A stretch of 26,502 bases of DNA from Deltaproteobacteria bacterium (GTDB taxonomy: Bacteria; Desulfobacterota; Desulfarculia; Adiutricales; JAGVGV01), in the NCBI GenBank assembly GCA_015233515.1, contig JADFXS010000018.1, positions 1-26,502 on the forward strand, written 5' to 3'. Positions 8,524 through 17,782 of the stretch are shown here, one piece after another; positions within the stretch are counted from its first letter, which is position 1; every line of letters begins with the position of its first letter. Both the position numbers and the translations under genes were made by a program. The notes under the pieces were generated by a model that was not told the DNA's origin, did not search any database, and worked only from the letters and a program-made list of their open reading frames with translations.

Positions 8524-8889
8524 ATGGCTCTTGACCCTGATGAACAGGAAAGACTGGCGGCCGATCTTGGCCGGCAAGTCCGCGAAATTGGCGGTCGCGA
8601 GATATTTTTCGACTGGGAGGGTTTTTTCTGGGATGCCGCCGACTGGAGCGAGGAAATCGCGGAGATTCTGGCCAGGGAAAGCGGCATGGAAAAACTGGAA
8701 GATATTCACTGGAAAATATTGCGTTTCTTCAGGGATTACTACGCATATCACGGACGTGCCCCATTGAACCGCCATCTGCGGGAGGGCACTAAGTTGAGTC
8801 TGGGAGAAATAGAGTCGCTGTTTCCCGGAGGCATCCGGCTGGGCGCTCGACGCCTGGCCGGGCTGCCCAATCCAAAATCCTGCTTCTGA
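8524..8889 (+). CDS. TusE/DsrC-like sulfur carrier protein with a single C-terminal cysteine
   Basis: A 121-residue protein of the TusE/DsrC/DsvC family. Visible marks: FDWEGFFWDAADWSEEIAEI near the start, the helical core WKILRFFRDYYAYHGRAPLNR, and the flexible tail RLAGLPNPKSCF with the conserved penultimate Cys120. In DsrC a second cysteine lies 11 residues earlier; here that position is Arg109, so it is TusE-like and could carry a persulfide but not form the DsrC intramolecular disulfide or trisulfide. Start set at the ATG with GGAG just upstream; the reading frame extends further up but would overlap the previous gene. It lies 16 bases after the molybdenum hydroxylase and 15 before a cysteine desulfurase, suggesting sulfur transfer between them (inference). 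Confidence 0.87.
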   Translation: MALDPDEQERLAADLGRQVREIGGREIFFDWEGFFWDAADWSEEIAEILARESGMEKLEDIHWKILRFFRDYYAYHGRAPLNRHLREGTKLSLGEIESLFPGGIRLGARRLAGLPNPKSCF

Positions 8890-8904
8890 AATGGTTGCCT
8901 ACCC

Positions 8905-10101
8905 ATGAACGATCGCCTGATCTATCTTGACAACGCCGCCACGACTTTCCCCAAGCCTCGTGAAGTGCTGGAGGAGATGCTGGAGACTTATATACGGATC
9001 GGGGTGTCTCCGGGGAGAGGAAGCTATGATATGGCCGTCCAGGCTGAAGAGATCGTATACGAGAAACGGAAACAGCTGGCCGTCTTCTTTGGCGCGCCCG
9101 ATCCCAACCGGGTAATTTTTACCGCTAACGCCACTGATGCCTTGAATCTGATTTTCGCCGGACTCCTTCAGCCTGGAGATCATGTCGTCAGCACCCGCCT
9201 GGAGCATAATTCCGTATTAAGGCCCCTTCATCACTTTCACGAGCGTAGCGGGGTCACCTATGATCTCGTTTCCTTCGATTCCCGGGGCTTCGTCGATCCC
9301 CAAGAGATCGAGCGCAGCATTAAACCCAACACCCGGTGCGTGGTGGTCACTCACGCTTCCAATGTGCTGGGTACTGTCCAACCAGCGCCGGAGATCGGTA
9401 AAGTATGCGCGGATCGAGGCATTCCATTTATTGTTGATGCTTCACAGAGTGCGGGTACGATCCCTATTGACATGATGGCGTGGCATGTGTCCGCTCTGGC
9501 CTTCACCGGCCACAAGGCATTATACGGCCCCACAGGGATAGGAGGCCTGGTGCTTCATCCGGAAATGGACATTGGAGCCAGCCGTTTTGGCGGAACAGGA
9601 GTAGATTCAAAGAGCCTGGTGCATACATCTTCCTATCCGCATCGCCTCGAAAGCGGAACAATCAACCTGATGGGCATCATCGGACTTTCCGCTGGTATTG
9701 ATTATATCCTCAAGAAAGGCATGCCGAGCATCCATCGACAAGAAATGGCCTTACTGAATCGATTGAGAGACGGACTTGCGGAGCTTAAGCATGTCAGGCT
9801 TTACGGCGATGATGACCTATCCAACCATGTGGCCGTGCTCTCAGCCAATGTCGAGGGGATGAGTTCAAGGGATGTCGGTGACATTCTAGATGGCGATTTC
9901 AATATTGCCGTGCGAGTAGGGCTTCACTGTGCCCCTCTGGTTCATCGCGATCTTGGGACCATTAACAGTGGAGCCGTCCGTTTTAGCCTCGGAGTTTTCA
10001 ACACTCAAGAGGACATCGACCAAGCTATCAGAGCAATGGCCTCTATGCGCACATATTCCACGGGTTTTGGAAAAAGACCACAAGCCGCGAATCAGCAGTG
10101 A
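8905..10101 (+). CDS. Class V aminotransferase-fold cysteine desulfurase (EF2568-like subgroup)
   Basis: A 398-residue PLP enzyme. It opens with YLDNAATTFPKP, has VDASQSAG (PLP Asp178), the Schiff-base Lys204 in FTGHKALYGPTG, and the putative persulfide Cys342 in VGLHCAPLVHRDLGT. The opening and the LHCAP context match the TIGR01977 (EF2568-type) family, which is known to cluster with selenium- or sulfur-dependent molybdenum hydroxylases. It would release sulfur from cysteine (or selenium from selenocysteine). It is the third gene of the unit with the aldehyde oxidoreductase and the TusE-like protein, so sulfuration of the molybdenum cofactor is a reasonable role. No selD, xdhC or yqeB homologue is in the window. 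A hairpin at 10121-10166 follows. Confidence 0.88.
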   Translation: MNDRLIYLDNAATTFPKPREVLEEMLETYIRIGVSPGRGSYDMAVQAEEIVYEKRKQLAVFFGAPDPNRVIFTANATDALNLIFAGLLQPGDHVVSTRLEHNSVLRPLHHFHERSGVTYDLVSFDSRGFVDPQEIERSIKPNTRCVVVTHASNVLGTVQPAPEIGKVCADRGIPFIVDASQSAGTIPIDMMAWHVSALAFTGHKALYGPTGIGGLVLHPEMDIGASRFGGTGVDSKSLVHTSSYPHRLESGTINLMGIIGLSAGIDYILKKGMPSIHRQEMALLNRLRDGLAELKHVRLYGDDDLSNHVAVLSANVEGMSSRDVGDILDGDFNIAVRVGLHCAPLVHRDLGTINSGAVRFSLGVFNTQEDIDQAIRAMASMRTYSTGFGKRPQAANQQ

Positions 10102-10120
10102 ATATTGGCAAGAAAACAAA

Positions 10121-10166
10121 GGAGATACGAAGCTTGATGAATCGAGTCCTCAGGCCTCGTATCTCC
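10121..10166. terminator. Candidate bidirectional terminator hairpin
   Basis: GGAGATACGA at 10121-10130 pairs perfectly with TCGTATCTCC at 10157-10166 across a 26-base loop. It sits in the 90-base gap between the convergent ends of the cysteine desulfurase and aminopropyltransferase genes. No strong T tract is present on either side, so termination is likely by position but not proven. Confidence 0.45.
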
Positions 10167-10191
10167 TGTATATATCCAGTCGAGCCGTTGC

Positions 10192-11106
10192 CTAGCGACT
10201 GAAGCGATATCCCTTCAGAGCCAACGGCTTGGAATCGGTCAGGATTTCTCGATAAGTCGAGTACGCCTGTTCTACATAAGCCGGAACGTAGAAAAGTCCG
10301 GGTAAAAACGTTGGGGACAAGTATTTAAGTTCCAAAGATCGTTCCAGCATGCGGCCGCCGAGATCCGCCTTCCTCGGGTCGTCACCCTTGGAAACCACTA
10401 TCATGGCGTGGATTTCATGGAAACACGGCACGGAGTATGGAAATGCCGCCACGTGAGGGAAGGCCGCGGCCAAGGTGTTACGCATTCGAGCGTGAAGTTC
10501 CACGCGCCATGGCTGAAGGCTTTCGCCCTGAATACAGGCCGTACCATTTTCAGTCAGGCGGTCATGAATAGTCTTGTAGAACTCAACGGTAAACAGCAAA
10601 ACGGACGGACTGTCCGGCACTGGGTCCGATAAATCAACGAGGATGACGTCAAACTTTTCCGACGTATTTTCCAGAAAGGCCCGGCCGTCGGTAAAGTGAA
10701 GTTCAAGGCGTGGGTCTTGAAAAGCCCCGGCCCCATATTCCGGCAAGTATTGTTGGCAAGCATGGACAAGGTCTTCGTCGATATCAACCATGACCACACG
10801 GGTTATCTCGGGGTGACGAAATATCTCCCTGAGGGTCGCCCCTTCCGCGCCACCGATGACACAGACCGATCGGGGTCGCGGATGGGTAAGCAGGGCTGGA
10901 TGGACCACGATTTCATGGTAAATGAACTCATCCCGCGCTGATGATTGAGCCACGCCATCAAGGAAGAGCATGCGGCCGTATTCCAGAGTGTCGACAAATT
11001 CGAACTTCTGGAATTTTGACTGACCGGAATACACGATCTCCCGACATTTGTAGTGCACAGTTTGATTTTTTCCGCAGCTCTCTGCGAATACGAGCATGTC
11101 AGTCAT
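10192..11106 (-). CDS. speE: Aminopropyltransferase (spermidine synthase family)
   Basis: A 304-residue polyamine aminopropyltransferase that moves the aminopropyl group from decarboxylated S-adenosylmethionine to an amine, releasing methylthioadenosine. Visible motifs: GVAQSSARDEFIYHE (residues 51-65), the dcAdoMet-binding GGAEG at 85-89 followed by ATLRE, VDIDEDLV, and the catalytic-region Asp158 and Asp161 in VDLSDPV. GGAEG and DLSDPV differ from the GGGDG and D(S/T)DP of classical putrescine-specific SpeE and look more like the Thermus agmatine enzyme or thermospermine synthases, so the acceptor amine is uncertain. The start overlaps the speD stop by four bases, a sign of translational coupling. 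No ornithine or arginine decarboxylase is nearby. Confidence 0.88.
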   Translation of the reverse strand: MTDMLVFAESCGKNQTVHYKCREIVYSGQSKFQKFEFVDTLEYGRMLFLDGVAQSSARDEFIYHEIVVHPALLTHPRPRSVCVIGGAEGATLREIFRHPEITRVVMVDIDEDLVHACQQYLPEYGAGAFQDPRLELHFTDGRAFLENTSEKFDVILVDLSDPVPDSPSVLLFTVEFYKTIHDRLTENGTACIQGESLQPWRVELHARMRNTLAAAFPHVAAFPYSVPCFHEIHAMIVVSKGDDPRKADLGGRMLERSLELKYLSPTFLPGLFYVPAYVEQAYSTYREILTDSKPLALKGYRFSR

Positions 11107-11498
11107 GTGTGTTCCGTCTCCGGTTTGTGTTTAATATCGGCGTTGGGAAGATCCAATAGTCCGCGCTTGATTTCCATGAGTGAAAAATGCTTGGACTTGA
11201 ATTTTTCGCGCAGGTAATTGAGCGCCGATTCGCCCTTGATTTCATCTCCACAGGTGAAGATGTCAATAGCGCAGTATCCATATTCCGGCCAAGTATGAAC
11301 CGAAAAATGGGATTCGGCAATTACAACTATCCCGCTTACGCCGTGGGGAGAAAATTTGTGGAAGAACGGCTGGATAACGGTGGCTCCGGATAGACGGACC
11401 GCTTCCAGCAGGTGGGCCTGGCAGACTTCAGTGTCATCCAGGATCTCCGGGTCACAGTCATGAAACTCGATGACCAGGTGTTTACCCAAAGATTTCAT
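11103..11498 (-). CDS. speD: S-adenosylmethionine decarboxylase proenzyme (bacterial SpeH type)
   Basis: A 131-residue proenzyme of the short prokaryotic class. It self-cleaves to a beta and an alpha chain with a pyruvoyl group and makes decarboxylated S-adenosylmethionine. With the ATG at 11498 the key residues fall at Ser63 (cleavage site in VIAESHFS), His68 and Cys83 (IFTCGDE), the same numbers as in the Thermotoga maritima enzyme, which supports this start over the upstream GTG at 11513. Typical N-terminus MKSLGKHLVIEFHDCD. It is the first gene of a two-gene unit with the aminopropyltransferase, so both steps of aminopropyl transfer are made together. Confidence 0.95.
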   Translation of the reverse strand: MKSLGKHLVIEFHDCDPEILDDTEVCQAHLLEAVRLSGATVIQPFFHKFSPHGVSGIVVIAESHFSVHTWPEYGYCAIDIFTCGDEIKGESALNYLREKFKSKHFSLMEIKRGLLDLPNADIKHKPETEHT

Positions 11499-11596
11499 TT
11501 TTCTTTTTATCACCCATCCTTACAGCTATGTCATAAAACATCCTTTGGCTTAGAGCCTTCGGTTAGGTCCCGCCGACCTGCGGCAGTGGAAAGACT

Positions 11597-11625
11597 CATA
11601 TAGATAAAAACGCCTTTTAATGCAA
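11597..11625 (-). promoter_or_regulatory. Possible sigma70-type promoter for speD-speE
   Basis: On the minus strand TTGCAT (plus 11620-11625) is separated by 17 bases from TATATG (plus 11597-11602), about 100 bases before the speD ATG. Both boxes are only partly consensus, so this is a weak call. Confidence 0.3.
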
Positions 11626-11835
11626 TACAAAAATAACACTTAGAGAAAACTATTAATTCATCGGCTTTTTTTTGCTGTTTTTATCCAGTGTTAACAATTT
11701 TGCGTCAAGAGCGGAATCGATTGATTCCTGTAGAAGCGCTCCCCTCAAACTGTCTATTGGGTTTTCTTCGGATAAAATCGGCTGATATCCTTGCGGCTAG
11801 GTTTTGAAGAAGATTGGGGATTTGGATTATTGGTC

Positions 11836-11867
11836 GAAGCTTCCCGCTGCAAGCGGCGAGGAATCTT
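11836..11867 (-). repeat. REP-like palindrome, copy 3
   Basis: Read on the minus strand the sequence runs GAAGATTCCTCGCCGC, TTGCA, then GCGGGAAGCTTC. It has the same plan as the two plus-strand copies near 2505 and 3062. It lies just past the 3' end of the SGNH hydrolase gene, where it could act as a transcript end or stabilising hairpin. Confidence 0.5.
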
Positions 11868-11897
11868 CGGCATGCGTTATCCGACTATCCCTAGGGC

Positions 11898-13466
11898 TTA
11901 AGGTTTTACAGCCTTTGGGTCTGTTACCGGGGCTTTAGGGCTGTTTCCCGCGGAAGAGGGCTCGGCAGTCTGGTTGGTCAGATCGATATATTTACCCGCG
12001 ACCTTCAAAAACTGTTGAACCATGATTTCTCCACCGGCCTCGGTGACATGAATATTGTCGGAGGCGCGAATACGTATGGATTTTCCCGTGGCATCGCGTA
12101 GATAGCTGGTATATTTCTGACTGGCGTCGGCCAGGGTCAACCAGGTATCCACAAAAAAGCTGAGCGGATTGGAAGCGCAGGCACTTTGAACAACTGAGTT
12201 GAGGTTTTGGATGCGGGTCGAATAAACCGCCGGCCCCATGATGGGCAAACCGACCCAGAACGTAACGATGCCTTTTTCAGCCGGAATTTTTAACAGATCT
12301 CGAGCCCTGGTCCCATAAAGCGCGTTCCAGCCTTCGCTGGCCACGAAAAAACGTTTCCGATTTTCATCTAGAATATCTTGCGGATCATTGGCCCCCAAAC
12401 TGATGACCAGGACATCCGGCTGATGTTTCTGTATCAACTCTTTTAAATACGGTGTCCAATCGAAATAGTCCGGTCTGGTCAAGCCGGTTGAATATCGTCC
12501 TTCCCGAACGACATTCAACCCGGTAAAGCCTTTCATGGCTCGCTGGAGGGCCACTCCAAAACCTTCCATAATCATTGAATCTCCGACGATGAGGATGGTC
12601 TTGGGCCGACGCTTCGCGGTAACCGCGGGATTAGTGGTTCCCGAGGTCGGATTGATCGGTTTTTCCGGGCCCAGGGGCTTGGTTATCTGTTCACTTGCCG
12701 GTGTGGTCATAGTCAATGTCGGGACTAAAGATGTATTCGGAAGAATATGATCACTGGCCAGGACACTGGAAACCGTCATCAGGGACAACTTGTTGTCGGT
12801 CTCTTTAGCAAGAGGCCCCCCGGATGAATTGCGATTAATCGAGTCGGGAGCGGCCAAAATAGCCCCACCAGTCGGTCCGGTAGGGGAAGGATTGGGAATT
12901 GGACCTTCTCCGCCTGGTCCGTTAGGAGAATCGGCCGAGTGATCGCGATCTTTGCTCCCACCGGGTTTTTCATGGTTCTTGAGAGTATTCCCGGAAGATT
13001 TGGAAGCCAACGCGTTCCCCATCCGGCCGACGATTTCGGGATACAGGCGCGTTTGTCCTTTTCCACCGATGATGATAGCCCCGGAAAGCATCCAATTCGA
13101 GGACGCATCCGATCGTATGACCGGCTTGGTTGAATCGTCTGGATCGGAGGTGGAATCGGCCGAGGATTTTAAGGTAGGTACGCCTGCTGGGAGTTTTTCG
13201 GGTATCCGGCCTATTTCCGGCAGTTCACGAGCCCAGGCCAACAAATGGTTTTCGGAGCGATGCACGCCGGTCAGTCCTATTTTCTCCAATGTTTCCCGCC
13301 ATTTTTGGCAGTAATCCAGAACAGACGTCGGCCATGTTCGATTGAGACTGGTGTTTTCCACCCAGTTCACCCAACGGTCCATTTCATGAACAGAAACCAG
13401 TAGTAGCGCGATCAGGTAGATCAGCACCATCCGGCCGGGAGTCAAAGTTTTTGCTGCGGTAGACAT
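11898..13466 (-). CDS. SGNH/GDSL hydrolase, DUF459-like, membrane-anchored with long linker
   Basis: A 522-residue protein in three parts. Residues 13-27 form a membrane anchor near the N-terminus. Residues about 95-285 are low in complexity and rich in Ser, Gly, Pro and Thr, probably a flexible periplasmic linker. The C-terminal domain is an SGNH esterase: ILIVGDSM with Ser297, SLGAND at 356-361, and the catalytic Asp470/His473 in ASDNIHVTEAGG. It lies 22 bases behind an MBOAT acyltransferase gene on the same strand. In alginate and related systems MBOAT and SGNH proteins work in pairs to O-acetylate exported polysaccharides, so the same role is inferred. It could be an acetyltransferase or a deacetylase. 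No signal peptidase site is obvious, so it is probably anchored. Confidence 0.83.
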   Translation of the reverse strand: MSTAAKTLTPGRMVLIYLIALLLVSVHEMDRWVNWVENTSLNRTWPTSVLDYCQKWRETLEKIGLTGVHRSENHLLAWARELPEIGRIPEKLPAGVPTLKSSADSTSDPDDSTKPVIRSDASSNWMLSGAIIIGGKGQTRLYPEIVGRMGNALASKSSGNTLKNHEKPGGSKDRDHSADSPNGPGGEGPIPNPSPTGPTGGAILAAPDSINRNSSGGPLAKETDNKLSLMTVSSVLASDHILPNTSLVPTLTMTTPASEQITKPLGPEKPINPTSGTTNPAVTAKRRPKTILIVGDSMIMEGFGVALQRAMKGFTGLNVVREGRYSTGLTRPDYFDWTPYLKELIQKHQPDVLVISLGANDPQDILDENRKRFFVASEGWNALYGTRARDLLKIPAEKGIVTFWVGLPIMGPAVYSTRIQNLNSVVQSACASNPLSFFVDTWLTLADASQKYTSYLRDATGKSIRIRASDNIHVTEAGGEIMVQQFLKVAGKYIDLTNQTAEPSSAGNSPKAPVTDPKAVKP

Positions 13467-13488
13467 GTAATCCGAATAAAATTCCTGC

Positions 13489-14934
13489 TTAAAATTGAAA
13501 ATAAATAAAAGGCAATACGCCGTCAGGACCTAGTTTTAAAATGATGATGCAAAAAAGGGCAATGGTCAAGCCCTGGAGGGGAAGCGGCAGTCGGTTTTGC
13601 ATGCGCAAATACCCCTCATGGGCCTGTCTTTCCCACACTTGCAGAGCCAATCCCATCATGGTGGCCGGGATGACCATTAATTCAAAACCTGCTCCCGGTT
13701 GAAAAATTCGAAATATCGCCGTGAAAATCTCCCAAGCGCGCCCGGCGTCCTCAGCGCGAAAAAACACCCATAAGAAAGAAACAAAATTAAAAGTCAGAAA
13801 CCAGGCCGCCGCCTGCTTCAACCTTTGGACCCATGGGTTGATCGATAATTCATCCTGGCTGGTTTTCCGACGCTTGTTCCAGTGATCCCGCCATAAATGG
13901 TTAATCACCAAGCCGATTCCGTGCAGGATTCCCCAAAGAATAAATCGGGCATGGGCTCCGTGCCACAGGCCACCCAGCCCCATGGTCAATATCAAATTAA
14001 CATGTTTTCTGATTTCGCCTTTTTGGTTTCCCCCCAGGGGAATATATAAATAGTCTCTCAGCCAAGTGGATAGCGAGATGTGCCATCTGCGCCAAAAATC
14101 ACGCAAATCAGTGGCGACATAGGGTTGCCGGAAATTATCCATCACTTGAAAACCTAACAGCAAAGCCAAACCGATGGCCAGATCCGAATATCCGGAAAAG
14201 TCACAATAAATCTGGATGGAATAGGCATACACCCCCGCCAGGACCGTGCAAGACGAGTATTGGCTTGGGACTTGAAAAACCTGCCTGACAATGTGCTCGG
14301 AGACATAGGAAGCGATAACAATTTTTTTGAACAGGCCCATGAGGATCAAACCGAACCCGATTTGAAACGACCGGCGGTCATAGGTTCGGCGAAATAATTG
14401 GGGGATGAAATGACGGGCGCGCATTATCGGTCCAGACAGGACCGTGGGGAAAAAAGATACGTAGACCAAGACATCCGTCAATGAGGGGACTAGCTGCCGG
14501 CGGTCGCGATACACATCGATCGCATAGGATAAACCTTGGAAAGTAAAGAAAGAAATCCCTACAGGAAATGTTATTTCCGCCATAGGGAGCCTAGCCTGAC
14601 TTCCCAAAAAGAGTAAAGTCGATTCCAGGGTTGAAAAGAAGAATTCCGAATATTTGAAAAAAGCCAGCAGGCCTAAATTAAAGGACACGTCTACGGCTAA
14701 AATAAACTTGCGCCACGACTGGGATATCGGACGATTCAATAAATGGGCTGTTCCCCAGTTGGTCACACCTACCGCCAGCAAAAGCGGGAGGAAGCGCATT
14801 TCCAGGCTGCCATAAAATATGCCGTTAACTATGAGAAGAAAAGCCTTATACAAGCCTCTTCGGCCGCGGATCCACCAATTGATTGCGATGACGACCAAAA
14901 AAAATAAGGCAAATTCCGGGCTAGTGAATAGCAT
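13489..14934 (-). CDS. MBOAT family O-acyltransferase (AlgI-like)
   Basis: A 481-residue polytopic membrane protein of the AlgI/DltB-type MBOAT family. The start MLFTSPEFALFFLVV is typical. Conserved family motifs are present: CDFSGYSDLAIGLALLLGF, DFWRRWHISLSTWLRDYLYI with His285, and the catalytic His325 in GGLWHGAHARFILWG. These enzymes pass acyl groups, usually acetyl, across the membrane for modification of extracellular polysaccharide or teichoic acid. The gene is followed by the SGNH hydrolase gene and preceded by a small membrane protein gene, all on the minus strand. There are no polysaccharide polymerase or glycosyltransferase genes alongside, so the polymer is unknown. Confidence 0.93.
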   Translation of the reverse strand: MLFTSPEFALFFLVVIAINWWIRGRRGLYKAFLLIVNGIFYGSLEMRFLPLLLAVGVTNWGTAHLLNRPISQSWRKFILAVDVSFNLGLLAFFKYSEFFFSTLESTLLFLGSQARLPMAEITFPVGISFFTFQGLSYAIDVYRDRRQLVPSLTDVLVYVSFFPTVLSGPIMRARHFIPQLFRRTYDRRSFQIGFGLILMGLFKKIVIASYVSEHIVRQVFQVPSQYSSCTVLAGVYAYSIQIYCDFSGYSDLAIGLALLLGFQVMDNFRQPYVATDLRDFWRRWHISLSTWLRDYLYIPLGGNQKGEIRKHVNLILTMGLGGLWHGAHARFILWGILHGIGLVINHLWRDHWNKRRKTSQDELSINPWVQRLKQAAAWFLTFNFVSFLWVFFRAEDAGRAWEIFTAIFRIFQPGAGFELMVIPATMMGLALQVWERQAHEGYLRMQNRLPLPLQGLTIALFCIIILKLGPDGVLPFIYFQF

Positions 14935-14970
14935 GATTCAGGTGGTGGTGTTGATCAGTTTATTTTCCGG

Positions 14971-15564
14971 TCAGCGTCCGAATACCTCGCGGTAAGCTAC
15001 AACGTTTATACATAAGGCGAGCGGTAAGGTAAAGATTATTCCCACGCCGAATGCGAGAGCCCCAATTGAACTGATGATCGTCAATAACACTCCAAACCCG
15101 ACAAAGGGCCAAAAATTAGTTCTGACCACGGCAATACTTTCCATCGAAGCCGGCCAAAACGGGGTATCTCGTTCCACGATGAGGAATAGGCTGAACATGA
15201 GGACCGCCGGAACTAATAAACTCAGGATCATGCCCGCCAGTTGGCCGATTATCGGAATTACATGAAGAATGGCTGACGCCACCGTTGTCCCTAGGCCCCA
15301 GACCAAAACAAATAAAAATGAATTGAGAAAATAGCGGAAACCCTTAAACACATCCCCGACTTGCGGCTTTGGTGTCTGTTGGTCATATAAAGCCAGGGCA
15401 ATATAGACTAAGCCGGCCATCATCGGTCCAGCCAGAATAGCCCCGGTGACCACAGACAAACCAACAGCCACCAGGGAGGCTAAAACCAGAACGGGCAAAT
15501 TTTCCTTGTACAAGGAAATTCCCCCTTGTATCCACCCACCGATATTGACTTCGACTTTTTCCAT
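14971..15564 (-). CDS. Small polytopic membrane protein (DUF975/DUF2189-like)
   Basis: A 197-residue very hydrophobic protein with about five or six membrane segments, at roughly 24-45, 46-62, 78-98, 102-128 and 150-190. The opening NIGGWIQGGISLYKENLPVL and the GP-rich second segment recall the DUF975 / glycerophosphodiesterase-type membrane-domain group, but I cannot name a function. GGAGA lies upstream of the ATG. It is 36 bases from the MBOAT start, so it is probably cotranscribed. Whether it takes part in surface acylation is only suggested by position. Confidence 0.72.
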   Translation of the reverse strand: MEKVEVNIGGWIQGGISLYKENLPVLVLASLVAVGLSVVTGAILAGPMMAGLVYIALALYDQQTPKPQVGDVFKGFRYFLNSFLFVLVWGLGTTVASAILHVIPIIGQLAGMILSLLVPAVLMFSLFLIVERDTPFWPASMESIAVVRTNFWPFVGFGVLLTIISSIGALAFGVGIIFTLPLALCINVVAYREVFGR

Positions 15565-15682
15565 ATTTTTTTCTCCGCAAAATTATCGATTTCAAGCACA
15601 GTCGCCGCTGCCGATCTAAAATAAGCCATCGCTTCGCTACTGTCCATGAAAAACAAGGCTTCCATTTAGTAAAGCTGCTGAC

Positions 15683-17031
<1,349 letters not shown>

Positions 17032-17038
17032 AATCAAG

Positions 17039-17054
17039 TATTCCCTTCGGAATA
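17039..17054 (+). terminator. Weak hairpin after purA
   Basis: TATTCC (17039-17044) pairs with GGAATA (17049-17054) around a four-base loop eight bases after the purA stop. Stability is low and no T run follows directly, so it is only a possible terminator. Confidence 0.25.
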
Positions 17055-17140
17055 ACCATGACGATTATTTTAAATAAAACTCAGCGCCGAGTTCATCATT
17101 TATGAAGCTGTTCCCCGCAAGGAGGTTGGGTTGGTCCTGA

Positions 17141-17464
17141 TCATTGATTGTTTTTAAATGGTTTCAGAATCATTCCCGCTTTGGTCTTCCGGACGATAAA
17201 GACATCATCCTCCTGAAAACCCAGCTTATCAACCATGGCCCGGGGCAGTGACACGCTGCCCCGTTGGCTGACACTGACTGAACCGACTATTAAAGTCAGT
17301 TCTTGAGTTCCACTGAGTTCCCCTTTGGGCCGAGGACCCCGCCGTCGGAATTTCTTTGTCGGTTTTTCCACACCGAAGCTGGTCATGACATCCTTGCTCA
17401 ATCGCCCGGATTCCACGGCTTCTATAACCGCGGAAGCATCAATTTTCCTTCTTCTTTTGGCCAT
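17141..17464 (-). CDS. AbrB/MazE/SpoVT-type DNA-binding protein
   Basis: A 107-residue protein. The C-terminal half (about 57-100) has the swapped-hairpin AbrB pattern: SVSVSQRGSVSLPRAMVDKLGFQEDDVFIV followed by a hydrophobic strand, here quoted only as its key features SQRGSVSLP and LGFQEDDVF. The N-terminal half is basic (MAKRRRKID, KKFRRRGPRPKG) and holds a short helical stretch of unknown role that could add DNA contacts. GGGAGAAG precedes the ATG. No toxin gene is adjacent, so it is more likely a stand-alone transcription regulator than an antitoxin. It reads divergently from the DUF3786 gene and has a good promoter with a possible self-operator. Confidence 0.78.
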   Translation of the reverse strand: MAKRRRKIDASAVIEAVESGRLSKDVMTSFGVEKPTKKFRRRGPRPKGELSGTQELTLIVGSVSVSQRGSVSLPRAMVDKLGFQEDDVFIVRKTKAGMILKPFKNNQ

Positions 17465-17530
17465 GAAACCACTTCTCCCATAAGGCTGTTGATCATTGGC
17501 GTTAAATTTTTCCGGTATGTATAGATTGAA

Positions 17531-17559
17531 ATGTTACCTTTGTTACATTCGAATGTCAA
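17531..17559 (-). promoter_or_regulatory. Sigma70-type promoter for the AbrB-type gene, with inverted repeat
   Basis: Minus strand TTGACA (plus 17554-17559), a 17-base spacer, then TAACAT (plus 17531-17536), about 65 bases before the ATG. The plus-strand inverted repeat AATGT (17530-17534) and ACATT (17545-17549) lies across the -10 and spacer and could be an operator for self-regulation, which is common for AbrB-like proteins. Confidence 0.55.
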
Positions 17560-17763
17560 GATCATACATCATAACAGAAAAATAATCTCAATAAAAAAAT
17601 GTCGATTACTACGGAATTAAGCTCGGTTACATTTCAGCGTCTGGAAAAAATGCATCAAAATCCGTGCATATTCCTAGATCGATACTCTCTCGACCGGATC
17701 ATTTTATTGAAACTCTCCGCGGCAAAATATGGGAAATGCGCTCGATTGCATGCTCAAGAAAAA

Positions 17764-17782
17764 TTAGCCGCGACGCGGCTAA
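17764..17782. repeat. Perfect 8-bp palindrome with 3-base loop
   Basis: TTAGCCGC, GAC, GCGGCTAA. It lies 50 bases before the DUF3786 start. It has no T tract on the plus strand. It could be an operator, an attenuator stem, or the stop signal for transcripts from either side. Confidence 0.45.

Larger units (their letters stand above)
11514..11897. other. Intergenic region upstream of speD
   Basis: No supported gene. It holds a weak promoter candidate for speD on the minus strand and, nearer the SGNH hydrolase stop, the REP-like palindrome at 11836-11867. Confidence 0.5.
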
